Positions 13,000 through 25,440 of a DNA stretch of 64,000 bases are shown piece by piece. How positions within the stretch are numbered: position 1 is the first letter of the stretch; the number at the start of each line of letters is the position of its first letter. The translations under genes were made by a program, and so were the position numbers. The stretch comes from Caprimulgus europaeus (Eukaryota > Chordata > Aves > Caprimulgiformes > Caprimulgidae): the NCBI GenBank assembly GCA_907165065.1, contig OU015526.1:70207723-70271722 (forward strand), in the 5' to 3' direction. The notes under the pieces were generated by a model that was not told the DNA's origin, did no database searches, and was given only the letters and a program-made list of their open reading frames with translations.

Positions 13000-14269
13000 A
13001 GTATAATGTGTTGCATTTTTTAAAATAAAAAATAGAAAGATAAAACAAAAGCCATTCATTTTATATTACTGAGATTTAGAGGGACTCTTCCATGCTGATT
13101 AGATATTTAACAAAACAGTTGGAAATTACAACACTCATTGTATTTAGCCCATGTCCCCTTTAACAGAGAGCTAACAATATTTACCACATATTTATGTTAA
13201 AATCACAGATCCAAGGATTCATTGACAATTCCCTCTTTTATGCAATTACAGTGTTTGTGAAAAATGCAGATGCCTCATTGAATGTGCACATTTAAAATTT
13301 TGTGATTGTATTCACATCTGTACAATATTTAAAGCTATATAATACATATAAATAGAGTCCTCAAGCTACTACAAAATGCCTAACACCTGGCAGATGAGAT
13401 GGCAGCTCATAGTAGTTTAAATACTGTATTTTAATTCACTTTTCTGAGGCAGTCAGGCTATGTAATTACTAAGTCATAAAGTTGAAAATATGACTGCATA
13501 AAACATTCTCCTTCAGCTATATCTGACAGAATGCACAGGTAATGTTTAAACACTTGTACTTGATGTCTTACGTCTTAACATATGCTCCCTTCATCTTCTT
13601 GATTACTCTTTTCTGTTTCTTTTTCATGCCCTTTCGCATTCTGATGCCATTTACCTGGCCAATTACCTAGCATCCCCTCATTCTTTTTGATTACTCTTCC
13701 ATTCCCCATTATGTTTTTCCTCACTTTATTTCATTTTGTTCCGACAATTTCATCCTGTACTTTCCACATTCTTTTAAGTACGCTCAGTGGAAAATGAGTG
13801 CTTTTATTCTATATTACCACCTGAGTCTAAGTCGTGTTTGTATCTAATGAATTAAGTCAGGCCTGCTTGTCATTTGGAGTGGCCTTGTCAGCTGGTCTCA
13901 TGCTGTGACTGCAAGAAGGAGATAAAGAGGAAGTTTTCTGCATCTGCTCTAGACTGAAGTAGAAGGAATAAAAATGACAACTTGTTCTTACCTGTTTTTC
14001 CACAGTCTCAACTGCTCTTCTATATGGCTCTTCTCGCTACTTACAGTTTTTCATATAACTAACCAAAATACAGGATACAAATATCACTAACTCGGCAGAA
14101 GGGCTGTGGGGACGAGGGGAATCTGAAGAAAAATGTGGTGTACAACTTGATATATGGGCTCTTTAACAGGTGTTTACTTTATAAGACAAGTAAACATGGA
14201 TAATCTTTTAAACAATGTTTCAAATGTGATTTTAAGTTAGCTCATTAAAGGTGAATGAATAGCCAAATT

Positions 14270-14301
14270 AATATTTTATACCAGGAAAGGTATAAAATAT
14301 T
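14270..14301. repeat. Perfect inverted repeat, 13-bp arms
   Basis: AATATTTTATACC (14270-14282) pairs exactly with GGTATAAAATATT (14289-14301) around the 6-base spacer AGGAAA. It is the longest perfect stem I found in the window. No flanking duplication or transposon body is evident. Confidence 0.9.
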
Positions 14302-17300
14302 CATCACATTATGGTATTTCTACATTATTGTGTGCCACACATAATACAATCAGAGCAGTGGTGAGTATGCTCCATTCCAGGAACCCTATGTACCTGCTGT
14401 TCAGTCCTCACCAGTGCTATAGGACAGATACTGTGGAGTCCACACTTAAAAGCTCATCACCGATCCATTTCTTTTCCTAATGGAAAAGCTTTAATGAAGT
14501 TATGGCTGTTGGGAAAATGCCAGGATTTCAAAAATCAAATATTTCAGTCAAAGTAAGTCAGCTTTGACACAACATCCACTGGGAAAGAAGGCAAACTGTG
14601 TTAATAATTTAAAAGCTCGACTTGGGATGTCAGCACAGGTACTTGACTATCACACACTGGTGTGTCTAAGAGTTTTGGGATTTTTCAATGCATGTGTCAT
14701 CTTATTTCACTTTTATATTCCACTTCTCTAACTACAAAAATCAACTTCTATGCACACTGACACACACACACTTGTTAAGCCTTTTTTTCTCAGTCCTTAA
14801 GAAAGCTGGGGGGAGATCCTGAAAAGCCGCAAAGTTTCACAGCATAGAAAACTTCTATGTAGCTTTTCTCACTGCTATATTTAAAAGGCTCTATTATTGC
14901 TTAGGGCTGAGGCCTGCCTTGTCAATAGAGAAATAATGTTCAAATTCCTAAAATATGAAAACTGCACAGCACTGTAATATTTGCCCAATAGATGGAAAAT
15001 CTTCCAGAATTCTTTCAGAAATCCATACCACTTCTATTTTATTATGTTCTCCCCGTGGCTATCTGCTGCTAAAAACTGTAGTGGCTTAACAAGAAACCTG
15101 CACAGTCTAACGTTATAAGCATAAAATTGTTCCATTGTTTCTGCAGGTAAAAAGCTTTGCTTTTGAGCATGAAGTACTGAAAGCGTGTAGGGTAGTGGGA
15201 CAGTGCTTCTGGCAGCAGTCATTCGAACAAAGGAGTCTACCTATAGTGTTCTCTTGTTTGGGATAATATCTGCTGTATGTATAATTCTTCCTTTGCATAT
15301 GTTTTACAAAAAAAAAGAGTTGCTAGGTATCTGTCAGTTCAGGTATTCAGAAAAAAAATACATATACATGTATATTAAGTAGCAACTGTTCTTACTATTT
15401 TAACTAGCATATTCTAATAAAGTGGTTTGTAAAAGCTTTACCCTAAAAGATCCATGTTATTCCATAATGTGGATTATCACCCATTAAAATAATGAAATCA
15501 ATCACCAAAACTGCAGTGGAGTTTGTGTCTGTATTTGTATGTGTGCATCATAGTTATAAAAGAAAGCATCCATTTATAAAAATGGGCCATTTGAGTGATT
15601 AAGCAGATGTGCTCTTTGCCCTATATCAGGACAAATTTATGAGATGAACAGTCATCTGCTTCTGCAGATGGAGAGCTCTGAGGGAGGATTAGTGCTTTCC
15701 CATTGCTCATTGTAAACAACCTCAGTCCCAGAGAAGCACAGAATGAACTCCAGTGACTAACTGATCATATGAGCAACTTACTATAAAATTAATGTCTCTG
15801 CGTGTATATGGAGTGTGTGTGCACGAGTACCAAGCTGAATTAATTTTACACATACACACAATAGAAACCTTCCATTATTGTATTGAGTAAGAAGCAACAA
15901 ATGCAGTTTATGGTCTTAAAGTAAATTACTTAATTGTCATTTATTTTCCCACATGTAAAAAAGATGAAGAAAACACCATACAATTAGTCTAATGAGCATT
16001 GTGATACTGAGAAATTATTTTGTTCTTTAAATGATGGCTATTGAGCCAGGGAAATAAGCCTTATAATCACCAAGGTAGAAGGAAATGCAATACAGATGAG
16101 AAAGGACTGACAATCCTCCAGTTTACTGTCTGATCAGTAGGGCACAGTTGACACTAGTTTTTGTCACAGATAACCACAGAGCTACAAGCCGTAAGATGTT
16201 AATTATAACGGATTTGTCCAAAACGAGAAAGTAACTTTCCAAAATCATACAAGAAATACAATGATGCTCTTGTTTGAAGGATGAAGACACTATGTAAAGA
16301 TCGACCTGCCAAAACAACCAAATAAAACCAATCCTCATTATACCACTTTTTAAAATGAATTTATAGAGCATTTGCTTAATGAAAACAGTATTGCATACTT
16401 CAGAGTAAAAGCCAGGGATTAAGGAAGACTACATTTAATCCTCAAGGAGTTTGGAATGTTCTTGTTGTAAATTGTAATACTGGCTTCATTCCTCTCACTG
16501 TGGATGCTCTGCAACCAGCTGGGTTGAAAATTGCAAACATTTAAAATTACTGTTGGAGGCCCTTTACTAGAATATGCGTATAGAAGTATAGGGCTAACGG
16601 TTTTCTGGAAACTCTGGGGAATCTGTTAACATTTCTGTAGAGCAAAAACTGTAGAGCTACAATAGCAAAAAATCAAAATAATTGCTGAAGACTCTATCAA
16701 ACTAACTTGCCAAATTTATTGCAAGCTGGTTACTAGTACACAATGAAAGGGGATCATAATATACATTATATCTTTACATTAAGAAATTAATGAAGTCATT
16801 GGAGCAAATACTAAAAGAGAGCAAAACAAATAAAAGTGGGCAACAGAATCTTGTACCTATAATTTAAATTAAATACTTTACAACCTTTTGCTTGAGCAAA
16901 TTTTCCTTGCTTACCATTTGTTTTCGTGGACATGTTCATTTTTTCAAAAGAATAAAAACAAATAAATTATAAGTGGTGTAAATATTATTTAAACAGAGTC
17001 AAGCATAAATGTGAAGATCCTTCTAAATACTCTAATAATAATAATAAAAAAATAACACAATCCACTAAAATTAATGCTCATTCAGCAGCATCAGATTCAT
17101 GACTACTATCACTGCACATTAAGGCAACTATAGCAGGTAGATTTAACAAACTAGACATTTAAAGTGATAGAGTAATTAAAAACTAATTACTTGAGAGAAG
17201 ATTCAGAACTACGTCTGTGAATATAGGCAAAATTCTTCAAAGGCTTGTACAGTGTAGCTGAGTCCCACAAAACTGACAGCTGGGAAAATACACTTAGCAA

Positions 17301-18317
17301 AAAGTTCCAGTATTTTGAACCTACTTGTTTTATAAACCAGCCATTGTTCTGTTTAGGAAAGCCATTCTAAAAAGAGAGCTCTCTTTTTGCAGGAAAAAGC
17401 CAAAACTCCTAAAAGATTGTTGAAAAGAACTAGAAAATGCACTTTTCCTCTAGAAAAAAAATGGGAGAAAATGCAGTGCAAATAGTCCTGCCCCAGAATC
17501 TGTTGACTGGTGTGAGGCTTGGTAGCAGTTTTGAGTCAATTTGGGTGTCAGAGCTGAAGCAAAAGGGGAATGGTGCTATCAGAAGCTGCAGACAAACACT
17601 CAGGTATCTGACAAGTCTGAAGGCAGACTCCTGAGTTTTATTGCTAAATACTTTCTTATCTTTTTTTCTGCCAACACAAAGAGAAGTGACGGGGACCTCC
17701 TGGAGTAAGACTTTGTGAAGTGCAGCATTATCTGAGATCATATATGAGACTAGTGAGAAGATGCTGGAAGTAATTACTGAACAATTTTACTTGTGGTTTG
17801 AATCACTTTTAACCAAAGACTCCACAGCAGGAGAATTCTTTAGCTGAACACAATCATAAATATACACACATATGTTCTGTTTTAATTGCTTTCTGTATCT
17901 AAATCCACACTTTCTTCAATATTATATTGGTATACTATCTGTACTTTGTGTTATGAAACCTCTATTTACTTCAAAACCAGTGATAAAAAACCTGATGCTT
18001 CCAATCAAAATATGAATTAAGCAACTACTACATGCTCTGAAAACCCTATCACACAACACGGTCTATAACAAAAGCCACAGGGCCTCACTTTTATGTAATA
18101 CTGAGGATATAGCATCTCCATAGATACATATCTGTGCTTTCTGACCTTACCTGGATTTCTATTCTGATCTGTGTATGCAGACCATTTACTTTTTATCTAA
18201 TTCTCCTCTTAATTTGGGGCAGCCTTTGTGTACGTCTTATAAAAAAGCCAAAAATGAGCAAACTAGGGAGAAACAAAGCTTCATTACAGACCAGATGCAT
18301 GCAATAAAGTCTGGTTT

Positions 18318-18488
18318 GGAAAAGGGCAGTGGTGGAGTCCCCATCCTTTGAGGTATTTACAAGTTGGGTGGACATAGTTCTTAGGGACATGGTTTAGTCA
18401 AGAACTTGTCAGTGTTGGGTTAATGATTGGACTCAATGATCTTAAAGGTCTCTTCCAAACCAGGCAACCCTGTGTGATTCTATGATTA
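18318..18488 (+). mobile_element. CR1 LINE 3' end, old copy
   Basis: The plus strand carries the CR1 3' untranslated region. It shows the GTGGAGTCCCCATCCTTTGAGG-like coding end, then GACTCAATGATCTTAAAGG, then the terminal TGATTCTATGATT. The copy is strongly 5' truncated (about 170 bases left) and diverged. Its 3' sequence resembles the older copy at 24602 more than the younger copies at 37692, 46981 and 51108, so it probably belongs to another, older CR1 subfamily. Confidence 0.88.
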
Positions 18489-19979
18489 TCTATTCCTACC
18501 AGCAGAGTAAGGTCTAGAGATCTCTGTCATCTCCCAGATCCATACTGCATTACACCTTTCCACGAACAGCCCTGGTCACCTAGGCTGGGACTAGCAATAT
18601 CCTCTGGACTGTAACAAAGCCATTACTTTTATAGAACAGAAAGGAAACATACCTAATCAGCTCATCAGCACTTGGGAAAAAAAGTTAGTAAGTAACTCTT
18701 CACAAATCAATAGCTTTTGATAGCCTTTGTGCATACTAAGTTGAAACTGCCACATATTCAAAAGAGCTCTCTTAGTATTTTATTTTTTTTGTCGACTGAC
18801 AATTGTCTAGTTTCATCCTCTGATAATTCAAGTCACTTCAAGTGGAATTTACAGAAGGGTTAAATTTGGCCTTATGCGTCCTGTGGCTTGCAGTGAGAAT
18901 GACCCACCTTTGCTGGCATTTGCTGTATTGTATAGAGAAGCATGACCTTCTTCTCTTTTGGGAGTCTTTTGAACTTGTATAAAGTAGCTATTCCCAAGTG
19001 ATTACTTCCTTTCTCAATTGATGCAACAAAAGATCATCACATAAAAAAAAGAGTCCCACAGTGATTTTTCTTTTGAACCACAGGCAATGCTGAAAACATA
19101 AATGCACATGTGCAAAAGCTCTCATCTCTTGCCCCTTTCTGATACCCATTAGCTCCACAGGAAAGTAAAGGAAAAGGAGAGTATTAAAGCTTTCTGCATC
19201 ATTAGGGTGAATCACTCTTTTCACTTTTATTGTTGCAAAGATGCCACTGATAACCAGAGAAAAGGAAGAACATACCTGTAGTTCAAATTGTTACAGTTTA
19301 ATGTAAAGTCTAGAAGGCAGTCTAAAGGGAGAAAAAAAAATAAATCCACTTACTAGCAAGTGCAAGTTCCTACTTTTTCCTCCCTTGCTATGCCACTTCA
19401 GACAGGAAAGCAGATGTCTTTCAGGCTTTCTCTCCTTCCTTTTTCTAATTGGGATTTTATTAATTTTAATTTTTTTGATGATGATGATGAGTTCTATAAA
19501 TTCATACCTAGAAACAAGCAGTATACATGTTGAAAAAAAGTGATTGGATGGGTAGAGCTTTCTTCACTGAAAACTGTATCTAAATATCACCTATTTCCAG
19601 TCTCACATGAATAGGGAAGCATATGCAGACCATCTGACAGTGTCTCCATCTCTATGCATGCTGTTCAGTGGAAAACTTCAGATTACATCTGATGTTTTCC
19701 AAAGTATATTCTCTCACTACTGTAAAGTAACTGTAAGGAAATCAAACTTAATTCAAAGAACTTCATAGGCCTTTATTATTCAGTAAGATAAACACCTTAG
19801 TAGGCCATCAGTCTGGCTTCGGATTGGATTAGAGCCACCTCCTGCCTTCAGGTCCACACAACTAATGCTATTTGTGCATTTCAGGTATTTATTTAACAGT
19901 AAAATTCACAAGTAATCCCCAAAGCTGCGGCTGCCTTCAATGAGCTGACACTTACAGAACCAGCCTCTCTCTAGTGTAT

Positions 19980-20007
19980 TCTTACTCCTAAAACCCCAGG
20001 AGTAAGA
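19980..20007. repeat. Perfect inverted repeat, 10-bp arms
   Basis: TCTTACTCCT (19980-19989) and AGGAGTAAGA (19998-20007) are exact complements around an 8-base spacer. No associated gene or element. Confidence 0.9.
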
Positions 20008-20818
20008 GCCCCCATTTATTTCTACTCAGCAGCCTGATACGAGAAGAAACAGGCAGGATAGTTCAACCCGTAGCCCCATAGGCTCTGTAGGAAAAACCTC
20101 TTGCCTTGCTACATTTCAGGCTGAACTCAGTGCTATTTGTTAGTGTTCGTTTTGACTTGAGGATCACAAGGCCTAATGGATTTGCTCTTTCAGCAGATTT
20201 AAAGAGGTTTAAACTTTAGAAATTACAGTTTAAGTGCCTATTTTTTACATGACCTTGAGCATCTATCAGCTAGAGCTGTAAATTTTTGGAGCATGTGCAG
20301 CAATATAGCTTTATTTACCAACTATATGTAGGCATTTTCACATCAGAACACCTTAAGACTGCAGTAGGCTGAGTTGAACCTACACATCTCAATCTCACCT
20401 AATTCTTCATTATTTATCACAGTGGCCATAAGAAGAAATACTCCTACATCGGGATCTATTTGTAAGAAGTTTCCACAGTAACAAAAGAATAAGTTAGACT
20501 ATTTCTTTCTTCAAAAATATGTATCTCTGTGTTTGAAAATTGATGATGGATAAACATTAAAAAAAATTCTCAAACACAATTTTACCCATTTTTTCATAAT
20601 TTTATGTATTAATTATTTTGGCAAATTAGTAATTTATACATCATTGATCCGTTATCCATCAGCTTGTTTTTCACCTTGGCAGAAAAAGAGATGGATTTGT
20701 TTTATCCAGCTGAACTGGAAAAGTAAGAGCAGTATCCAGCAGACATCCTTCAGATTCATAAAATCATCCAAGTCTTAAAGGATGCTGCAGACTTCTGAGT
20801 ACAGATTAGAGTGTCAAC

Positions 20819-20823
<5 letters not shown>

Positions 20824-20854
<31 letters not shown>
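20824..20854. repeat. Poly-T tract (31)
   Basis: Thirty-one consecutive T, the longest homopolymer in the window. It could be the reverse-complement tail of a retrocopy, but upstream and downstream sequence is unrecognised. It is likely to vary in length and to be prone to sequencing error. Confidence 0.9.
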
Positions 20855-20858
<4 letters not shown>

Positions 20859-21195
20859 AAAGGCATTTGTAGTGCTAAGAAATATATGGATCAATTCCAA
20901 GAATTCTAAACAGTTTAACCATATCCTGATAGGCATGGTAAAATGAGGCAGGATGAAATTATTCTTCAGATACAAAAATCAAATAATCAGAAAGGTTATC
21001 AACTCTACTTTTCTAATCAGTACATGAAAAGCTAAATGCCAGCAATCTTCTAATAATCAGCCACACACCTGTATTTGAGATGGCAGCTTAGTACTGGTAA
21101 TTTTATCAATTGTCATCCCCTGTCTAAACTGCCTGTAGTGAAGAAGGTGACTGAGAAGTTTATGATAAACAGCTGTTATGCCATCTGGCATCTTT

Positions 21196-21800
21196 GACTT
21201 CCACGACCCTTTTCAATCTGGCTTTCAGCCTAGGTAAGGTGCAAAGACTACATTGGCTTAATTGGTCTATGATCTCCTCTTGGCAAAATACAGAGGTCAA
21301 GCTTCTATGCTGATTATTGTAGACTTGTCAGCAACGTTTGCTAACATGAACCATTAAGTTTTGTTGACTCATCTGCAGCCACTGGCAAGGGTGGCCAAAA
21401 ATCAATGTAGTGACTCTGATCTCTCCTCTCCAGGAGGTCTCAGAGGGTGATGTCAAACAATTGCTTATCTGCCCAGAGGGCTCTCACAAGTAGGTTTTTC
21501 ATCATTCCACTCTGTTGCCTTTCTTGTTCAATGTTTATGTGAAGCTTATCAGGGACAAAGCAAAACTATGGCTGTCATTTCATCAAAAAAACCGCAACAT
21601 TTACCTTTGTTCACTGTGTTCTTTCATCTAATGCAGATGGTCTAGTTGACCCATCTTCCAACACTTGACTAGTTTGGATATCGTGGCAGACAGACTGTTT
21701 TAAATTCCACTTGCATTACTTACTTATTTTTAAGAAAGCTTTTAGTGAGTGTGGGAAAGCAGAAGGTGAGGCTGGCTTGGAATCTGGTAAGTCACAGCTG
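21196..21800 (+). mobile_element. Ancient L2-like LINE reverse-transcriptase remnant
   Basis: Plus-strand translation across several frameshifts and stops gives pieces in the order expected of an L2-clade RT. First comes a DPFQSGFQPR-like segment (about 21205-21235). Then RGQASMLIIVDLSATF, matching motif A with its D and AF context (about 21293-21340), and an NH..LL..LQ segment. Then an LFNVYVK segment downstream of the motif B region (about 21526-21550). Sequence after 21640 is weaker, and the 3' boundary is a guess. The catalytic region is destroyed by stops. Such elements are among the oldest repeats left in birds. It could alternatively be another CR1/L2-like clade. Confidence 0.55.
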
Positions 21801-24601
21801 TAGGCTTAAAGATCAAAAGAATTATTTGTCTCAGCTATATAGAAAGGCTGCTCTCAAAAGAGCAAGAAAGCTGCTAATTATACTGTTTGAACTTTGGAGA
21901 AATTCAAACAATTTCTTAGTCCACAAGAAACTCTTCAGTCCTGAATATGTGAATTTAGTTATTTGTCCTCTTACTAGACTTTTCATGCAATTCTGAAATA
22001 TGTGTACTCTATTAGGGTCAAAGCAGTACTATATGTTGGCTTTTTTGTTCAATATACACATATCTCGAGTTCACACACCAAGAGTTTCATATTTGAAGCT
22101 GCTTATGAGGTGTTAAACGAAGTAGACAATGCTGGAAAAGCAAAACTGCCAGTGATTACTTACTAATAAAAAAGATACTAAAATTATTATGAGAAGTTCA
22201 GGCAATTACTCAATTTCAAGTTAGGTTACCAATAGTTCACTGCTGAAACAAAAAATAGACCTGTTGTTCACTGATCATTCTGCTCAAAAAAAAAAACCCA
22301 ACCTATCAATCCTTTAGACTTCTTACACAGAACTTGCAAATACATTTGCATCACCTCATAAAGCACATGGGGGAAGCAGTTGTATCATGTTTGTCAGTTA
22401 CAGCTATCCAATGAAATCTGCCAGTTCTTTTGTAGAAGTGTTCCATGCATATCACCTTAGGAGCTAAGCAGTGTTTAAACTTAACAGCTTAACATTTACA
22501 GAAATTTCATATTGAAACTGGGGCACCCAGAAGCAGGGCTTTACATAAATACAGTCTACAGTGCAACAACTATTTTAAAAATAATAAGCAAGCCTACTGC
22601 AGATCATTAGATAGCATGCCACAAAACAACTATCACTGTAGAAAAATACATTTAGTAGAAATAGATTTTTAGATTGTGCACAAGACCCAACATTTGCTTG
22701 CTTGGTGTTTTACTGACATGCTAGATCACATGCATTAATTTATACATTATTCTATTTGATCTGCCTTACTTCCTCCTGTGAGATCTGGAGAATGTCAAGA
22801 AGTCAAGAAAATACTTAGAGGACTCAAATCTTCTACCTGCTCAGATAATAGAGATAGAAGAGTGTTCTTCCTTGCTCTTCCCTAATCAACCAATTTGAGA
22901 TGAGAAAAATAGAAACTGAAAGAATATGAAGCTTCTAATATGAAAGCTCACAGTCTGTAAGAGGAAGAGGTTTCTGGTGCTCCTTGGACAATACTGGCAC
23001 TCAGATAAAGATGGCCAGAGGAAGACTATTAGGCTACTCTTGTATCTTGTGAAATTATGCAGTAACATCATCTGAGCAACATCATATCCTTCAAAATCTC
23101 CAAGCCACTTGAATATCAACAGAGTTCATACATTTGACTTCTTAACAGTGAAGGTATACGAGTTTGGAAACATGACTGCAGCACAAAGCAAGATTCAAAC
23201 ACACACATCATCAATCTATTAGACTTGTCAAAACCTGTTGTATGAAACAAAACCACTATCTCTACTCAAGATTTTCATATTTGTTTCTGGTCATACTTAA
23301 TTACCATATTTTAAATCCAATAGTAATCTATTTATCCTGCTGAAAGTAAAGGAAGATCGTGCACAACATATAACACAGATTCAATTTTCCTGCAAAAATT
23401 ACACAAGTTGGTATCTAGTTTATATAAAATATGTATCAGAGAGTATATCTGTGTGTTGCATGCAATATAAAGGTATTTCTAGACTTCTCTACTTACAATT
23501 ACCTATAATCTAAAAGGTAAGCTATTAAAACAATATGAAAATTTGGGCAAAATGTATGAATATAAAAAAACAGTTAAGGTCAATGTGAAAGATTTCCAAA
23601 CATGTAGGGATGAAGGGACAAACATGAGATGTATCAGTTTCCTCCTGTTACTGATTCTATGCATTAATCATAAAGACATTATGAAAGCATTTCAGCTACC
23701 AAGATGCCAATTTGGAGAAAAGTTATTTTAGAAGATAAAGATTTACTTTTTCCTCCTACAGGGCAGAGTTAAGGTTGGGTGTCTCAAGTTCCTCCTTCTG
23801 TAATTTAAATACATTTCAAGACTTCTTTCTGAAACACATTGCAAATGTAGGGGAAAAAAATGTATTTTTGCCTCTAAACTATTGATAAATACTGCTGCCT
23901 AAGTTCACATTTTTGAAAGGTCTTTTCTATATTTAATTGTTGAGGAATAACAAATACACCTTTTCATCTCCTCCCACCCCAAATTCTGTATTTTTCTATT
24001 TATACTAGTATGTCTCTACATATAGAAAAAATAATTTATTAATTTGAAAGCTCATTAATTAACTCAACACAAGTGTTTATTGCTCCTTTAGAGAATTCCA
24101 TCGCCCTAGGTATGCACAGAAATCTTCACTTTTCTATAGCACTTTTGATTGAAGAAATTTCCACTTACATTTTCTCTCATGAGTTCTATTGGATATTTTA
24201 CACTGTTTAATCAATGTAGAAACATAATAAGCATCAACTGTAATTTTGAAAGCAGGGAGGAGTTTGGATAGACCCTCAGTTCAACATGTTCATAATGAAA
24301 AAACTTCTAGTTCCACTTACTTATTTGCTAGCATGCAGTTTTAAACATTTAGAGTTACCCTAAGCAACTAATGAAACTTCAAAGCCTTCAGAAGGAAATC
24401 AAAGCAGGTTTCTAAGTTATTAACTATATAACAAACACAAGAAATACAGCAAATTATAAACTTGGTTTGAATAATTTTCATTTCTTAGTATTTAGTTAGA
24501 CATGTACCATAAGTTAATTATTTCAAAGTTCTAATTAAAGACTATTAAGAATGAAAATAACTTTATTTGTCTCTGGAAAAGTTTAAGTCTTCATCCTGCC
24601 G
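21801..24601. other. AT-rich unique block, no gene seen
   Basis: Short open frames only, with no recognisable domain, RNA gene or well-preserved repeat. Confidence 0.6.
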
Positions 24602-25440
24602 TAGAATCATAGAATTATTTTGGTTGGAAAAGATCTTTAAGATCATAGAGTCCAACCAAAAACTTAACACTGCCAAGTCTACCTCTAAACCATGTCCCTA
24701 AGTACTACATCTATCTTTTAAATACCACCAGGGATGGTGACTCAACCACTGCCTTGGGCAACCTGTTGCAACACTTGACAGGCCTTTCAGTGAAGCAATT
24801 TTTCCTAATATCCAACCTAAACCTCCCTTGGTGTAAGTTGAGGCTGTTTCCTCTTGTTCTATCACTCTTACTTGGAAGAAGGGATTGACACCCCCCCTCT
24901 CCAGACCATCCTTTCAAGCAGTTGTAAGAGCAATAAGGTCTCCCCTCAGCCTCCTTTTCTCCAGGCTAAACAACCCCAATTCCCTCAGCTGCTCCTCATA
25001 AGACTTTTGCTCTAGACCCTTCACCAGCTTCATTGCCCTTCTCTGGACACTCTCCAGCCCCCCAATGTCTTTCTTATAGTGAGGAGCCCAAAACTGAACT
25101 CAAGCTGCAGCCTCACCAGTGCTGAGTACAGGGGTAAGATAACTTCCTTAGTCCTGCTGGCCACACTGTTCCTGATACAGGCCAGGATGCTGTTGGCCTT
25201 CTTGGCCACCTGGGCACACTGCTGGTTCATATTCAGCCACTGTTGGCCAACACCCTCAGGTTCTTTTCTGCCAAGCAGCTTTTCAGCCACTCTTCCCCAG
25301 GCCTGTAGCATTGCATGAAGTTGTGATCCAAGTGCAGGACCCAGCATTTGGATCTATTGAACCTCATACAATTGGCTTTGGAACATCAATCCAACCTGCC
25401 CAGATCCCTCTGTAGAGCCTTCCTACTCACAAGCAGATCA
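24602..25440 (-). mobile_element. CR1 LINE, old 5'-truncated copy
   Basis: On the minus strand this is the 3' third of a CR1. It ends at about 24602 with the reverse complement of the typical tail (TAGAATCATAGAATT). The adjoining 3' UTR contains GATCTTTAAGATCATAGAGTCC, which resembles the older 18318 copy. Its 5' edge, near 25440, matches the segment after the RT catalytic motif (REALQRDLGRLD-like). Many substitutions and frame breaks show it is older than the copy at 46981. No clear target duplication was found. Confidence 0.93.
24711..25347 (-). pseudogene. CR1 ORF2 C-terminal remnant
   Basis: Two open pieces represent the C-terminal part of the LINE protein. One (25030-25347) contains the [15 protein letters not shown] region (here [31 protein letters not shown]). 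The other (24711-24917) contains the conserved [21 protein letters not shown] region near the C-terminus. Frame breaks lie between 24917 and 25030. The RT core is not present, so there is no function. Confidence 0.85.

Larger units (their letters stand above)
8961..18317. other. AT-rich unique block, no gene seen
   Basis: Over 9 kb without a recognisable gene or well-preserved mobile element. Open frames are short and have no motifs. Minor items are an A/C tract at 10659-10700, a poly-T run at 12983-12999 and an inverted repeat at 14270-14301. A pyrimidine-rich stretch lies around 13560-13760. A weak MIR-like resemblance around 15920-15970 is too faint to call. Confidence 0.6.
18489..21195. 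other. AT-rich unique block, no gene seen
   Basis: No gene or well-preserved element is recognised. The block contains a short GAT repeat at 19478-19491, a hairpin at 19980-20007 and a 31-base poly-T run at 20824-20854. Confidence 0.6.

Noticed and set aside
15900..16010. Faint resemblance to a MIR/L2 tail
   Set aside because: Only TTACTTAA and a diverged CACATGTAAAA block match; too weak beside the clear copy at 56200.
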